NCBI RefSeq assembly: GCF_000227315.1
Contig: NZ_JH165061.1
Coordinates: 242,953 to 293,381, forward strand
Reading direction: 5' to 3'
Source: Peptoniphilus indolicus ATCC 29427
Lineage (GTDB): Bacteria > Bacillota > Clostridia > Tissierellales > Peptoniphilaceae
Length of the DNA stretch: 50,429 nt
Shown: positions 37,630 to 44,612 of the stretch, piece by piece
Layout of the letters: the number at the start of each line of letters is the position of its first letter
Numbering within the stretch: the stretch's first letter is position 1
Notes under the pieces: model-generated
Databases searched by the model: none
The model's input: only the letters and a program-made list of their open reading frames with translations
What the model was told of the DNA's origin: nothing
Made by a program: the position numbers and the translations under genes

Positions 37630-37637
37630 GATATAAT
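37630..37637 (+). promoter_or_regulatory. Extended -10 promoter of the sda operon
   Basis: TGATATAAT spans 37629-37637 (TGnTATAAT), about 18 bases before the ATG of sdaAB, with no clear -35. Confidence 0.5.
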
Positions 37638-37654
37638 AAATTTGGAGGTGTTAT

Positions 37655-38323
37655 ATGACAGATTATAGTGCATTTGAAGTCATGGGCCCCATTATGGTCG
37701 GTCCGTCAAGTTCACACACTGCCGGAGCGTGTAAAATTGCAAACGTTGCCGTCGATATTGTGAGCGAAGGTTTTAATAAAGTTGAATTTCAACTTCACGG
37801 TTCTTTTGCACATACTTATAAAGGACATGGAACTGACCGCGCCTTAGTTGGTGGAATTCTTGGCTTTGAGCCGGATGACGACAGAATTAAAACATCTTTT
37901 GAAATTGCTGAAGAATCCGGATTAAATTATATATTTACTACTATAAATCTTGGTGAAAATTATCATCCAAATTCTGTAAAAATAATTTTTTCATATCCTG
38001 ATAGAGATGAAGAATATGTAATAGGCTCTTCTATTGGTGGTGGAGCTATGAAAATTGTAAACATAAATGGAATTGCCATCGAGTTTAAAGGTGATTATTC
38101 AACTATATTACTTGAATACCCTGAGCAACGTGGTGTAATATCTTACGTCTCTTCACTGCTTACAGGAAATGATTACAATATTGAATCTTTAAATACTAAG
38201 AAGAATAAATTGACTAATGTTGTAACTTTAACTGTAGAAATTGATAAGCCACTTACAGATAGTTTAAAATCTGCAATACTCGGTGTCGAAAGATTTATAA
38301 CAGCTAAATATGTGGAGGTATAG
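37655..38323 (+). CDS. sdaAB: L-serine dehydratase beta subunit
   Basis: 222 residues. The N-terminal catalytic beta domain has GPIMVGPSSSHTAGACKIA and HGSFAHTYKGHGTD. The C-terminal ACT domain (about 150-222; TILLEYPEQRGVISYVSSLL) binds serine or a regulator. With SdaAA it deaminates serine to pyruvate and ammonia. GGAGGTG precedes the ATG, and the next gene starts at the following base. Confidence 0.96.
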   Translation: MTDYSAFEVMGPIMVGPSSSHTAGACKIANVAVDIVSEGFNKVEFQLHGSFAHTYKGHGTDRALVGGILGFEPDDDRIKTSFEIAEESGLNYIFTTINLGENYHPNSVKIIFSYPDRDEEYVIGSSIGGGAMKIVNINGIAIEFKGDYSTILLEYPEQRGVISYVSSLLTGNDYNIESLNTKKNKLTNVVTLTVEIDKPLTDSLKSAILGVERFITAKYVEV

Positions 38324-39202
38324 ATGCTAAACACAGCTCGTGAAATAATAGATGTGTGCAATGAGAGAGGCATTAAAATCTACGACTTAGTTCTTGAGGA
38401 AGAGATTAAAAATTCTCATACCACTGAAGAAGAAATAAGAAAAAAACTTGACGAGGTAATTGATGTAATGTACTCCTCAGCAACTAAAAATTTAACTAAT
38501 TCAGATGTAACTGAATACAAAATGATTGACGGATTTGCAAAGACTACTTATGAATATGCAACTTCCGGAAAATCTATAGTTGGCGACTTCCTTGCAAAAG
38601 CTATGGCAATGGCTTTTTCCACAAGTGAAGTAAATGCTTCAATGGGAAAAATCGTAGCTGCTCCAACTGCAGGCTCTTCCGGAATCATGCCGGCAATGTT
38701 GGTCGCCGCTTCTGAAAAATATAATTTTGATAGAACCACTATTCAAAACGGCTTCCTTACCTCAATAGGTATAGGTCAATTGATAGCAAAGTATGCAACT
38801 TTTGCCGGAGCCGAAGGTGGTTGTCAAGCTGAATGTGGTTCCGCTTCTGCAATGGCAGCTTCTGCCATTGTTGAAATGCTTGGTGGAACTGTTGAACAAG
38901 CTCTTCACGCTGCAAGTATCACAATCATTAATGTGCTTGGACTTGTATGCGATCCTATAGCCGGTTTAGTTCAATATCCTTGCACTTTCAGAAATGCGTC
39001 CGGAGTAATCAATGCATTTATCTCTGCAGACTTAGCTCTTGCAGGTATTGAAAGTTTAGTGCCATTTGATGAAGTGGTAATAGCAATGGGTGAAGTTGGA
39101 AATTCCATGATTGAAGCCTTAAGAGAGACAGGACTTGGCGGGCTTGCCGGAAGTAAAACCGGTCAAAAAATTAGAAGAGATTTCTTGAAAGAAGGAGATT
39201 AA
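38324..39202 (+). CDS. sdaAA: L-serine dehydratase alpha subunit, iron-sulfur
   Basis: 292 residues. GKIVAAPTAGSSGIMPAML and NGFLTSIGIGQLIAKYA are diagnostic. The cysteines in GGCQAECGSA, LVCDPIAG and QYPCTF supply the ligands of the oxygen-sensitive [4Fe-4S] cluster. The two-subunit form is typical of anaerobic Firmicutes. It is directly abutted to sdaAB and 1 base from the symporter gene. Confidence 0.96.
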   Translation: MLNTAREIIDVCNERGIKIYDLVLEEEIKNSHTTEEEIRKKLDEVIDVMYSSATKNLTNSDVTEYKMIDGFAKTTYEYATSGKSIVGDFLAKAMAMAFSTSEVNASMGKIVAAPTAGSSGIMPAMLVAASEKYNFDRTTIQNGFLTSIGIGQLIAKYATFAGAEGGCQAECGSASAMAASAIVEMLGGTVEQALHAASITIINVLGLVCDPIAGLVQYPCTFRNASGVINAFISADLALAGIESLVPFDEVVIAMGEVGNSMIEALRETGLGGLAGSKTGQKIRRDFLKEGD

Positions 39203-39203
39203 T

Positions 39204-40424
39204 ATGACAGAAAAAAAGACTTTTAAATTAGGCTTAATTCCAAAACTAATCATCGCTATAGTTTTGGGTACATTAGTAGGCCTAAATTTACCTGAAGTTG
39301 TAACTCAAATAGCAGTTACTTTTTCATCAAACTTCGGTAAATTCCTAGGATTTATAATCCCATTAATGATTATTGCATTTGTATCTAAGGGCATTGCAGA
39401 CTTATCTGAAGGCGCCGGAAAATTACTTCTTGCCACCGTAGGACTTGCTTATGCTTCAACTCTTATAGCAGGTACACTTTCTTACACTATGGCTAGTAAT
39501 ATATTCCCAAGTTTTATTTCAACTGAAATGGTTGATAAAATTCAATCAGCAAGTGAAAAAACTCTTGAAGCTTTCTTTGAAATTCCACTTAAACCTGCTA
39601 TTGATGTAACAGGAGCTCTTGTTCTTGCTTTTATGATAGGTTTATGTGTATCAATTATTCGTCAACATGGAGATGGTGAAGGCTTTTATAAACTTATAAA
39701 TGAATTCAATGCTATGATCAACTTAGTACTTGAAAAGGCAATCATACCTCTTCTACCATTCTTTATATTTGGTAACTTTGCAAATATGGCTTACTCCGGA
39801 TCAGTATTTGCTATACTTTCTGTATTTATAAAAATCTTCGGCTGCATAATAGTGCTACATATTTTATATATTTGTGCTATGTTCATAGTTGCCGGAGCTT
39901 ATAGTAAGAAAAACCCTTTTGCTTCTCTTAGAAAAGCAGTTCCTGCTTATTTAACGGCAATTGGTACTCAATCATCAGCTGCAACAATTCCTGTCAATGT
40001 TGAATGTAATAGAAAAATTGGTGTAACTAGACAAATTAGAGAATTTGTAATTCCTCTATCTGCAACTGTTCACCTCCCAGGTTCTATGATCACGCTTACT
40101 GCATGTGTATTCACATTACTACACATGTATGATATGCCTCATTCATATGCCCTTATATTAAAATTCATCGCCATCCTTGGCGTTGCAATGGTAGCTGCTC
40201 CAGGAGCTCCAGGCGGAGCTGTTATGAGTGCTCTTCCATTCCTACCTGTTGTTGGTATAGCTTCTGAATCACCACTTGCTTCAATCTTGATTTCACTTTA
40301 CTTAACTCAAGATTCTTTTGGTACAGCGGCCAATGTTACAGGCGACAATGCTATATCAATGATGGTAGAAAAATTCTATTACAAGCATATAGTTAAACGT
40401 CCTATTCCAACAGAAGAAGACTAA
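39204..40424 (+). CDS. Dicarboxylate/amino-acid:cation symporter (probable serine uptake)
   Basis: 406 residues of the DAACS family, with a GLNLPEVV start, PLMIIAFVSKGIADL, AIGTQSSAATIPVNVECN (the SSxxT hairpin of SstT/GltP) and SMITLTACVF. Its place in the sda operon suggests Na+-coupled serine or threonine uptake (inference). An AGAAGGAG site overlaps the sdaAA end. Confidence 0.9.
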   Translation: MTEKKTFKLGLIPKLIIAIVLGTLVGLNLPEVVTQIAVTFSSNFGKFLGFIIPLMIIAFVSKGIADLSEGAGKLLLATVGLAYASTLIAGTLSYTMASNIFPSFISTEMVDKIQSASEKTLEAFFEIPLKPAIDVTGALVLAFMIGLCVSIIRQHGDGEGFYKLINEFNAMINLVLEKAIIPLLPFFIFGNFANMAYSGSVFAILSVFIKIFGCIIVLHILYICAMFIVAGAYSKKNPFASLRKAVPAYLTAIGTQSSAATIPVNVECNRKIGVTRQIREFVIPLSATVHLPGSMITLTACVFTLLHMYDMPHSYALILKFIAILGVAMVAAPGAPGGAVMSALPFLPVVGIASESPLASILISLYLTQDSFGTAANVTGDNAISMMVEKFYYKHIVKRPIPTEED

Positions 40425-40434
40425 TTAGATTTCA

Positions 40435-40457
40435 AGAGAGGAGAAATTCTCCTCTCT
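40435..40457 (+). other. Intergenic hairpin before gltS
   Basis: AGAGAGGAGA (40435-40444) pairs with TCTCCTCTCT (40448-40457). There is no T run, so it is probably an mRNA processing or partial-termination site between the serine operon and gltS. Confidence 0.55.
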
Positions 40458-40475
40458 ATATTTTAGGAGGATACT

Positions 40476-41708
40476 ATGACTTTTGAAAATTTAGAGGGTG
40501 TTCTTAACATCAATTTAGATAGTATATTGACTTTAGCCTTAGCATCAATCCTTTTATTAATCGGATATGGCCTAAAGAACAGGATTCATTTCTTAGAAAA
40601 ATATTGTATTCCAGCTCCAGTTATCGGTGGATTTTTATTCATGTTCATAACTTGGTTGGGTCACACTTCTGGAAGTTTTGTTTTTAATTTCGAAAACGTA
40701 TTCCAAGACGTATTTATGTTAGCTTTCTTCACTACTGTAGGTCTTGGAGCAAGTTTTAAAATACTTAAATCAGGCGGAAAATTATTACTTATCTACTGGT
40801 TGTGCTGTGGTGTAATTTCTTTATTCCAAAATACCATAGGTATGACTATTTCTAAAATTGTTGGCCTCGAAGCGCCTTATGCTCTTCTTGCCAGCTCAAT
40901 ATCAATGATTGGTGGACACGGTGCCGCTCTATCTTATGGTTCAACTTTTGCTGAAATGGGCTATGATATAGCTCCTCTTGTTGGCGCCGCAGCAGCAACT
41001 TTTGGTCTTATCTCTGCCGTTTTAATAGGTGGACCTCTTGGCAGAAGACTTATAGAAAAAAATAACCTTAAACCAGTTGATGAAAATTTCGACGAGTCAG
41101 TTACTTCTATAAATGCTACTCACGTTTCTTTAAACAGCCTTGACGTTATAAAAAATGTAGTTGTGATAATCGTATGTATGGCAATAGGTAGTATAATATC
41201 CGGTAAAATCGGAGAGCTTATCGATATGTCATTCCCAACATATGTTGGTGCTATGTTTGTAGCGGTAATTGCCAGAAATTTAAACGAAAAACTTAACTTA
41301 TACAAATTCAGCTACCCAGTAGTTGATGAAATTGGAAATGTAATGTTAAACCTTTATCTTGCGCTAGCTATGATGACTTTAAAACTTTGGCAACTTTCAG
41401 ACCTAATAGGAGGCGTTCTATTAGTAGTAGTTGCTCAAGTATTATTTATGATGCTTGTAGCTTACTTTGTAATATTTAGAATATTGGGCTCAAACTACGA
41501 CTCAGCTGTTATGTGTGCAGGACTTTGTGGTCACGGCTTAGGTGCTACACCATCTGCTATAGTAAATATGACAGCAGTAAACGAAAGGTATGGAATGTCT
41601 AGAAAAGCTATGATGATTGTTCCTATAGTTGGAGCATTCCTTGTAGATATAATCTACCAACCACAAACTATTTGGTTCATTAAAACTTTCGTACAAGCTC
41701 TACATTAA
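40476..41708 (+). CDS. gltS: Sodium/glutamate symporter GltS
   Basis: 410 residues in two inverted repeats of membrane helices. YCIPAPVIGGFLFMF, FMLAFFTTVGLGASFK, SISMIGGHGAALSYG and GLCGHGLGATPSAIVNM are GltS signatures, including the two Gly-rich re-entrant loops. It imports glutamate with Na+, a fermentation substrate in this type of anaerobe. It probably reads through from the serine operon. Confidence 0.95.
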   Translation: MTFENLEGVLNINLDSILTLALASILLLIGYGLKNRIHFLEKYCIPAPVIGGFLFMFITWLGHTSGSFVFNFENVFQDVFMLAFFTTVGLGASFKILKSGGKLLLIYWLCCGVISLFQNTIGMTISKIVGLEAPYALLASSISMIGGHGAALSYGSTFAEMGYDIAPLVGAAAATFGLISAVLIGGPLGRRLIEKNNLKPVDENFDESVTSINATHVSLNSLDVIKNVVVIIVCMAIGSIISGKIGELIDMSFPTYVGAMFVAVIARNLNEKLNLYKFSYPVVDEIGNVMLNLYLALAMMTLKLWQLSDLIGGVLLVVVAQVLFMMLVAYFVIFRILGSNYDSAVMCAGLCGHGLGATPSAIVNMTAVNERYGMSRKAMMIVPIVGAFLVDIIYQPQTIWFIKTFVQALH

Positions 41709-41729
41709 TAGTTAAAACCAACAAACTTA

Positions 41730-41756
41730 ACCCGCCGAAAAATTCGGTGGGTTTTT
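41730..41756 (+). terminator. Terminator of gltS
   Basis: CCC, a G-U pair and CCGAA (41731-41739) pair with TTCGG and GGG (41743-41751), with a 3-base loop and T5. Confidence 0.88.
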
Positions 41757-41791
41757 AATTGCTTTAAGTTATAATATAATTAGGTGATTAT

Positions 41792-42703
41792 ATGGAACTA
41801 ACGGAAAAATTTGAAGTAGATGATTGTAAAAATAAAATTTCATACAATATAATCCATGGCGATATTCCCATCAAAATGTCTCCGGATTTAGTCGATGCCA
41901 TAAAGTACTTACTTTGGTACGTTCCTGATATTGCATCAATTCAATCTCGTGACAATGAATTGGTTTCAAATGTTTTATATGATGATTTTACTTTTTTAGA
42001 AATTATGAAATATATGAAGCTAAGAGATGAAGATGTCTGGTTTGCAGATGAAATTCCAAAAGCAATTGAAGAAATTTATAGACACAGCGTATGTACCAAT
42101 TCTCAAAAAATTGTAATGACCAAGGGTGAAAATGAAACTAAAACCAGTGCCGTTCTAAGACATATAAGAAATGCAATTGCCCATGGTTATTTTAATATCG
42201 TAGAAAATTTAATTGTTGGGTTTGACTATAAACCTGTAAATAAATATGAAGAAAAATGCACTGCTTTTTTTAAAATAGACCCTACAAACTTGCTGATGGC
42301 TCTTAAAAGTTTGGACAATGAGCTAACTTCAACACAACTGGTTACTTTGGCTCTTAAAAACAATGGTTACCACGTTGGTAAATATGAAGAAAATTTTGAA
42401 ACAAGCGAAAGATTTGATTTATATGCTCGTAAAGGCTCCCAAAAATATGCTATCGAGCTCAAATCTTATAATGCTCAAGAAAAAATACATCATCAAGACG
42501 TTTTGGATATGATTGCAAGTTTCGAGGGAATGTTTCGAGATTTAAAAACTGTTTTAGTAATAAACTCTTCATTTTTGCTTGAAGAGTCAAAAGATGAATT
42601 ATTAAAACATGACGTAATAATCTTAGACGTTAAGAATATTAAAAAGATGCTAGCCGGCAGAGATATGCTCTCTGAAATTGTAAGAGATAATAAAATTAAA
42701 TAA
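41792..42703 (+). CDS. Putative HEPN-like/PD-(D/E)XK two-domain nuclease
   Basis: 303 residues of no named family that I recognise. The N-terminal half is helical and contains HIRNAIAHGYF with Arg126-Asn127 and His131, the Rx4H motif of HEPN RNases. The C-terminal part (about 180-290) begins LVTLALKNNGYHVGKY. It has Asp209 in RFDLYAR and Glu222-x-Lys224 in YAIELKSY, the order and spacing of Mrr-like PD-(D/E)XK nucleases. No membrane segment is present. It is monocistronic between a strong terminator and a convergent putative RNA. A defence or toxin role is inference; RNxxAH motifs also occur in non-nuclease helical domains. Confidence 0.6.
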   Translation: MELTEKFEVDDCKNKISYNIIHGDIPIKMSPDLVDAIKYLLWYVPDIASIQSRDNELVSNVLYDDFTFLEIMKYMKLRDEDVWFADEIPKAIEEIYRHSVCTNSQKIVMTKGENETKTSAVLRHIRNAIAHGYFNIVENLIVGFDYKPVNKYEEKCTAFFKIDPTNLLMALKSLDNELTSTQLVTLALKNNGYHVGKYEENFETSERFDLYARKGSQKYAIELKSYNAQEKIHHQDVLDMIASFEGMFRDLKTVLVINSSFLLEESKDELLKHDVIILDVKNIKKMLAGRDMLSEIVRDNKIK

Positions 42704-42713
42704 TTTTGGACAT

Positions 42714-42757
42714 AAAAAAAGATAGTTACTCATTTATATGACTTAACTATCTTTTTT
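42714..42757. terminator. Bidirectional terminator
   Basis: A7 plus GATAGTTA (42714-42728) pairs with TAACTATC plus T6 (42744-42757). It ends the two-domain nuclease gene on the plus strand and the putative RNA on the minus strand. Confidence 0.92.
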
Positions 42758-43040
42758 ATACTTCACATTCCATCCAACTGTACATTTTTGGTTCTATCAC
42801 TGTCTATCAACTTCCTCTCTTTAACCTTACTTTTTCATCTCGTTTAAAATATTTTATAGTCTACTTTAATTTTTAATCTAAGGTCAACCAATAATTCTTA
42901 ATACTCCATTGCCAAAAACCCTACTCTTAAGTTTTTGTAGAGAACTAAGTCTTACCACTTAACATACTACTTGCGTTCAATCTATATAAACGCCTTCGCG
43001 ATTTTTAAAAGTTGGATGGAATTGTAAAGGTTCAACATCG
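42758..43040 (-). ncRNA. Putative structured non-coding RNA, class unknown
   Basis: 491 bases (42704-43194) carry no plausible reading frame. Within them ATTCCATCCAACT (42767-42779) and AGTTGGATGGAAT (43010-43022) are perfect 13-base complements and would form a closing stem around 230 nt. A strong terminator follows directly on the minus strand. Inside, GCGTT/AACGC, a CAAAAAC/GTTTTTG hairpin and a TTGACCTTA/TAAGGTTAA helix (42821-42829 with 42879-42887, one G-U) can form. The minus strand is purine-rich. I see no SRP, RNase P or tmRNA signature; 6S-like RNA or a new class remains possible. Confidence 0.5.
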
Positions 43041-43194
43041 GCTCGGTATAAAGTATTATTTTATCTTCCGATGTATTATTAATATACCCATCGTTTTTAC
43101 TATTAAACATTTTTTTCAAACTTTTTTTATTTTTTTCAAATTAATTTTTTGAAAAATATTTTTTCATTGTGTAAAATATTTTTTGGTGATTAAT

Positions 43195-43635
43195 ATGAAT
43201 TTTTTTAGATGAGGCTATAAATCTTGCTCTTAAATCTATTGAACATGGGGATATCCCCGTTGGTGCAATTGTTGTAAAAGACAATAAAATAGTTGGTCGC
43301 GGATACAATCAAAAAGAAAAAAGGCTGATGCATCTGCCCATGCTGAGTTATTAGCTCTCCAAGATGCGGCTAAAAATCTTGGAACTTATCATCTTGAAGA
43401 TTGTGAAATTTATTCAACCCTTGAGCCATGTTGTATGTGCGCAGGTGCAATAGTTAATTTTAGGATAAAAAAAGTATATATAGGTACACGAAATCCAAGA
43501 TTTGGGTGTTGTGGCAGCAACTTGAATCTGCTTGATTCTGTTTTGAACCATACAACTGAAGTGGAATTTTTAGATGATGCTAAATGCTCAAAAATCATCT
43601 CCGAATTTTTTAAAGGTTTGAGAAAAGATAAATAG
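43195..43635 (+). pseudogene. tadA: tRNA adenosine(34) deaminase TadA, two frameshifts
   Basis: TadA makes inosine at the wobble position of tRNA-Arg(ACG). ATG 43195 with a GGTGAT site runs into TGA after five codons. Removing one T from the T7 run (43200-43206) gives MNFLDEAINLALKSIEHGD, then IPVGAIVVKDNKIVGRGYN. One A must then be added to the A6 run (43317-43322) to reach KADASAHAELLALQDAAKN with the HAE zinc ligand. STLEPCCMCAGAIVNFRI and a C-terminus ending at 43635 follow. The two indels cancel. All catalytic residues exist in the pieces. As written, no functional TadA could be made. Confidence 0.9.
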
Positions 43636-43690
43636 TTAAATAAACTACACAAAATATTATCTTTTTTAAATTAAATATCTCATTTAAAAA

Positions 43691-43717
43691 GCGAATAACA
43701 CATTATCAGTTATTCGC
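43691..43717 (-). terminator. Terminator of the PAP2 operon
   Basis: GCGAATAAC (43691-43699) pairs with GTTATTCGC (43709-43717). On the minus strand T5 follows. Confidence 0.85.
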
Positions 43718-43763
43718 CTTCTTATCTCTTATTTAGTAAAATCTTAAGTAAGTTCTATTTAAT

Positions 43764-44282
43764 TTATCTCTGATTTTCTAGAGGAACCTTTTTCTCCAAA
43801 ATTTTCTTTGCAACTATTGCACAAATATACCCCAAAGCTACTCCACCGAGTACATCTGTTGGATAGTGGACAAACAAATACAATCTTGTAAATCCCATCA
43901 AAATTGCAAAACTAAGCAGTATAATTCCATTCTTTTTATCATAAAAGAGCACTGAGAATGCTGTTGCAAATGCTGAATAGGTATGTCCTGATGGAAAAGA
44001 GCCATCTATTAATGGATTAACCAATATTTTTCTGCCTATTGCATTATAAGGACGCACTCTGTGTATTAGAGGTTTTAGTATAAGGTTCCCCAGTATTGCT
44101 GAGAGTACTAAACTAAGTAATATATTAAATCCTATTCTTCTTGTCTTTTTAAAGATTGAAAAACACAATCCAATTAAAATAAATATGGCTCCACCCGTTC
44201 CAAGTTGAGCCATAATTATTGAAATTCTATCCAAGACAGGATTTTGCAAAGTCTCTATTGCGTTTAAAATGCTTAGCTCCAC
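43764..44282 (-). CDS. PAP2-family membrane phosphatase
   Basis: 172 residues with about five membrane helices. The three phosphatase motifs are K-x6-RP (KPLIHRVRPY), PSGH (SFPSGHTYSA) and the SRx5H-like TRLYLFVHYPTD with catalytic His and Asp. Substrates may be undecaprenyl pyrophosphate or lipid phosphates, as with BcrC. The start is GTG 44282, directly after the stop of the acidic protein gene, with only a distant GAGG, which suggests coupling. Confidence 0.9.
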   Translation of the reverse strand: MELSILNAIETLQNPVLDRISIIMAQLGTGGAIFILIGLCFSIFKKTRRIGFNILLSLVLSAILGNLILKPLIHRVRPYNAIGRKILVNPLIDGSFPSGHTYSAFATAFSVLFYDKKNGIILLSFAILMGFTRLYLFVHYPTDVLGGVALGYICAIVAKKILEKKVPLENQR

Positions 44283-44507
44283 TTATCTTTGATTTTCCTC
44301 ATCTACCCATTGTTTGGCTTCTTCTACCGATTGTTCTGTTGGAGTTTCTACTCCTGTTTCTGAATCTTTTTCTTCAGATTTTGCATATACATCTGTAGCA
44401 GGTCTTTCTTCGTGATTTATTTCTTTAGCTTGTTCTAAATCTGCTACGATTTCTTTTTTTCTTTGTTCTGACAATGTGCTCATTTCTTCAAATTTATTTT
44501 CTGACAT
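44283..44507 (-). CDS. Small acidic hypothetical protein
   Basis: 74 residues, highly charged, Glu-rich (over a quarter Glu/Asp), with no hydrophobic core and likely disordered or helical: SENKFEEMSTLSEQRKKEIV, then TEQSVEEAKQWVDEENQR. GGAGG precedes the ATG. It is the first gene of the PAP2 transcript. No family is recognised. Confidence 0.6.
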   Translation of the reverse strand: MSENKFEEMSTLSEQRKKEIVADLEQAKEINHEERPATDVYAKSEEKDSETGVETPTEQSVEEAKQWVDEENQR

Positions 44508-44548
44508 AATATCCTCCTACTTTACTTTTACTTTCTTACTTTATCATG

Positions 44549-44583
44549 TATACCCACTTGTGCAAAAAATAATTGGGTATAAT
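44549..44583. promoter_or_regulatory. Symmetric divergent promoter region
   Basis: TATACCCA (44549-44556) and TGGGTATA (44574-44581) form an inverted repeat with a 17-base gap. The right arm continues into TATAAT (44578-44583), the -10 for the ABC operon. The left arm reads TGGGTATACA on the minus strand, a -10 for the acidic-PAP2 genes. Confidence 0.5.
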
Positions 44584-44612
44584 ATATTAATCGACAAGAC
44601 AGGAGGAATTTT

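Noticed and set aside
42767-43022. Retron msr-msd, because the region has complementary ends like a1/a2
   Set aside because: No reverse transcriptase gene lies nearby, and the internal layout does not show the priming guanosine context.
42767-43022. MITE-type mobile element with 13-bp terminal repeats
   Set aside because: No flanking target duplication is seen, and a terminator sits immediately outside one end, which fits an RNA gene better.
43026-43036. GGTTCAA resembling a tRNA T-loop
   Set aside because: No acceptor, D-arm or anticodon arm can be folded around it. No tRNA or rRNA was found in the window.
42704-43194. SRP RNA, since tadA and the SRP RNA gene are neighbours in Bacillus
   Set aside because: The GGAA-type apical loop motif and the conserved asymmetric loop are not visible on either strand, and the candidate is upstream of and opposite to tadA.
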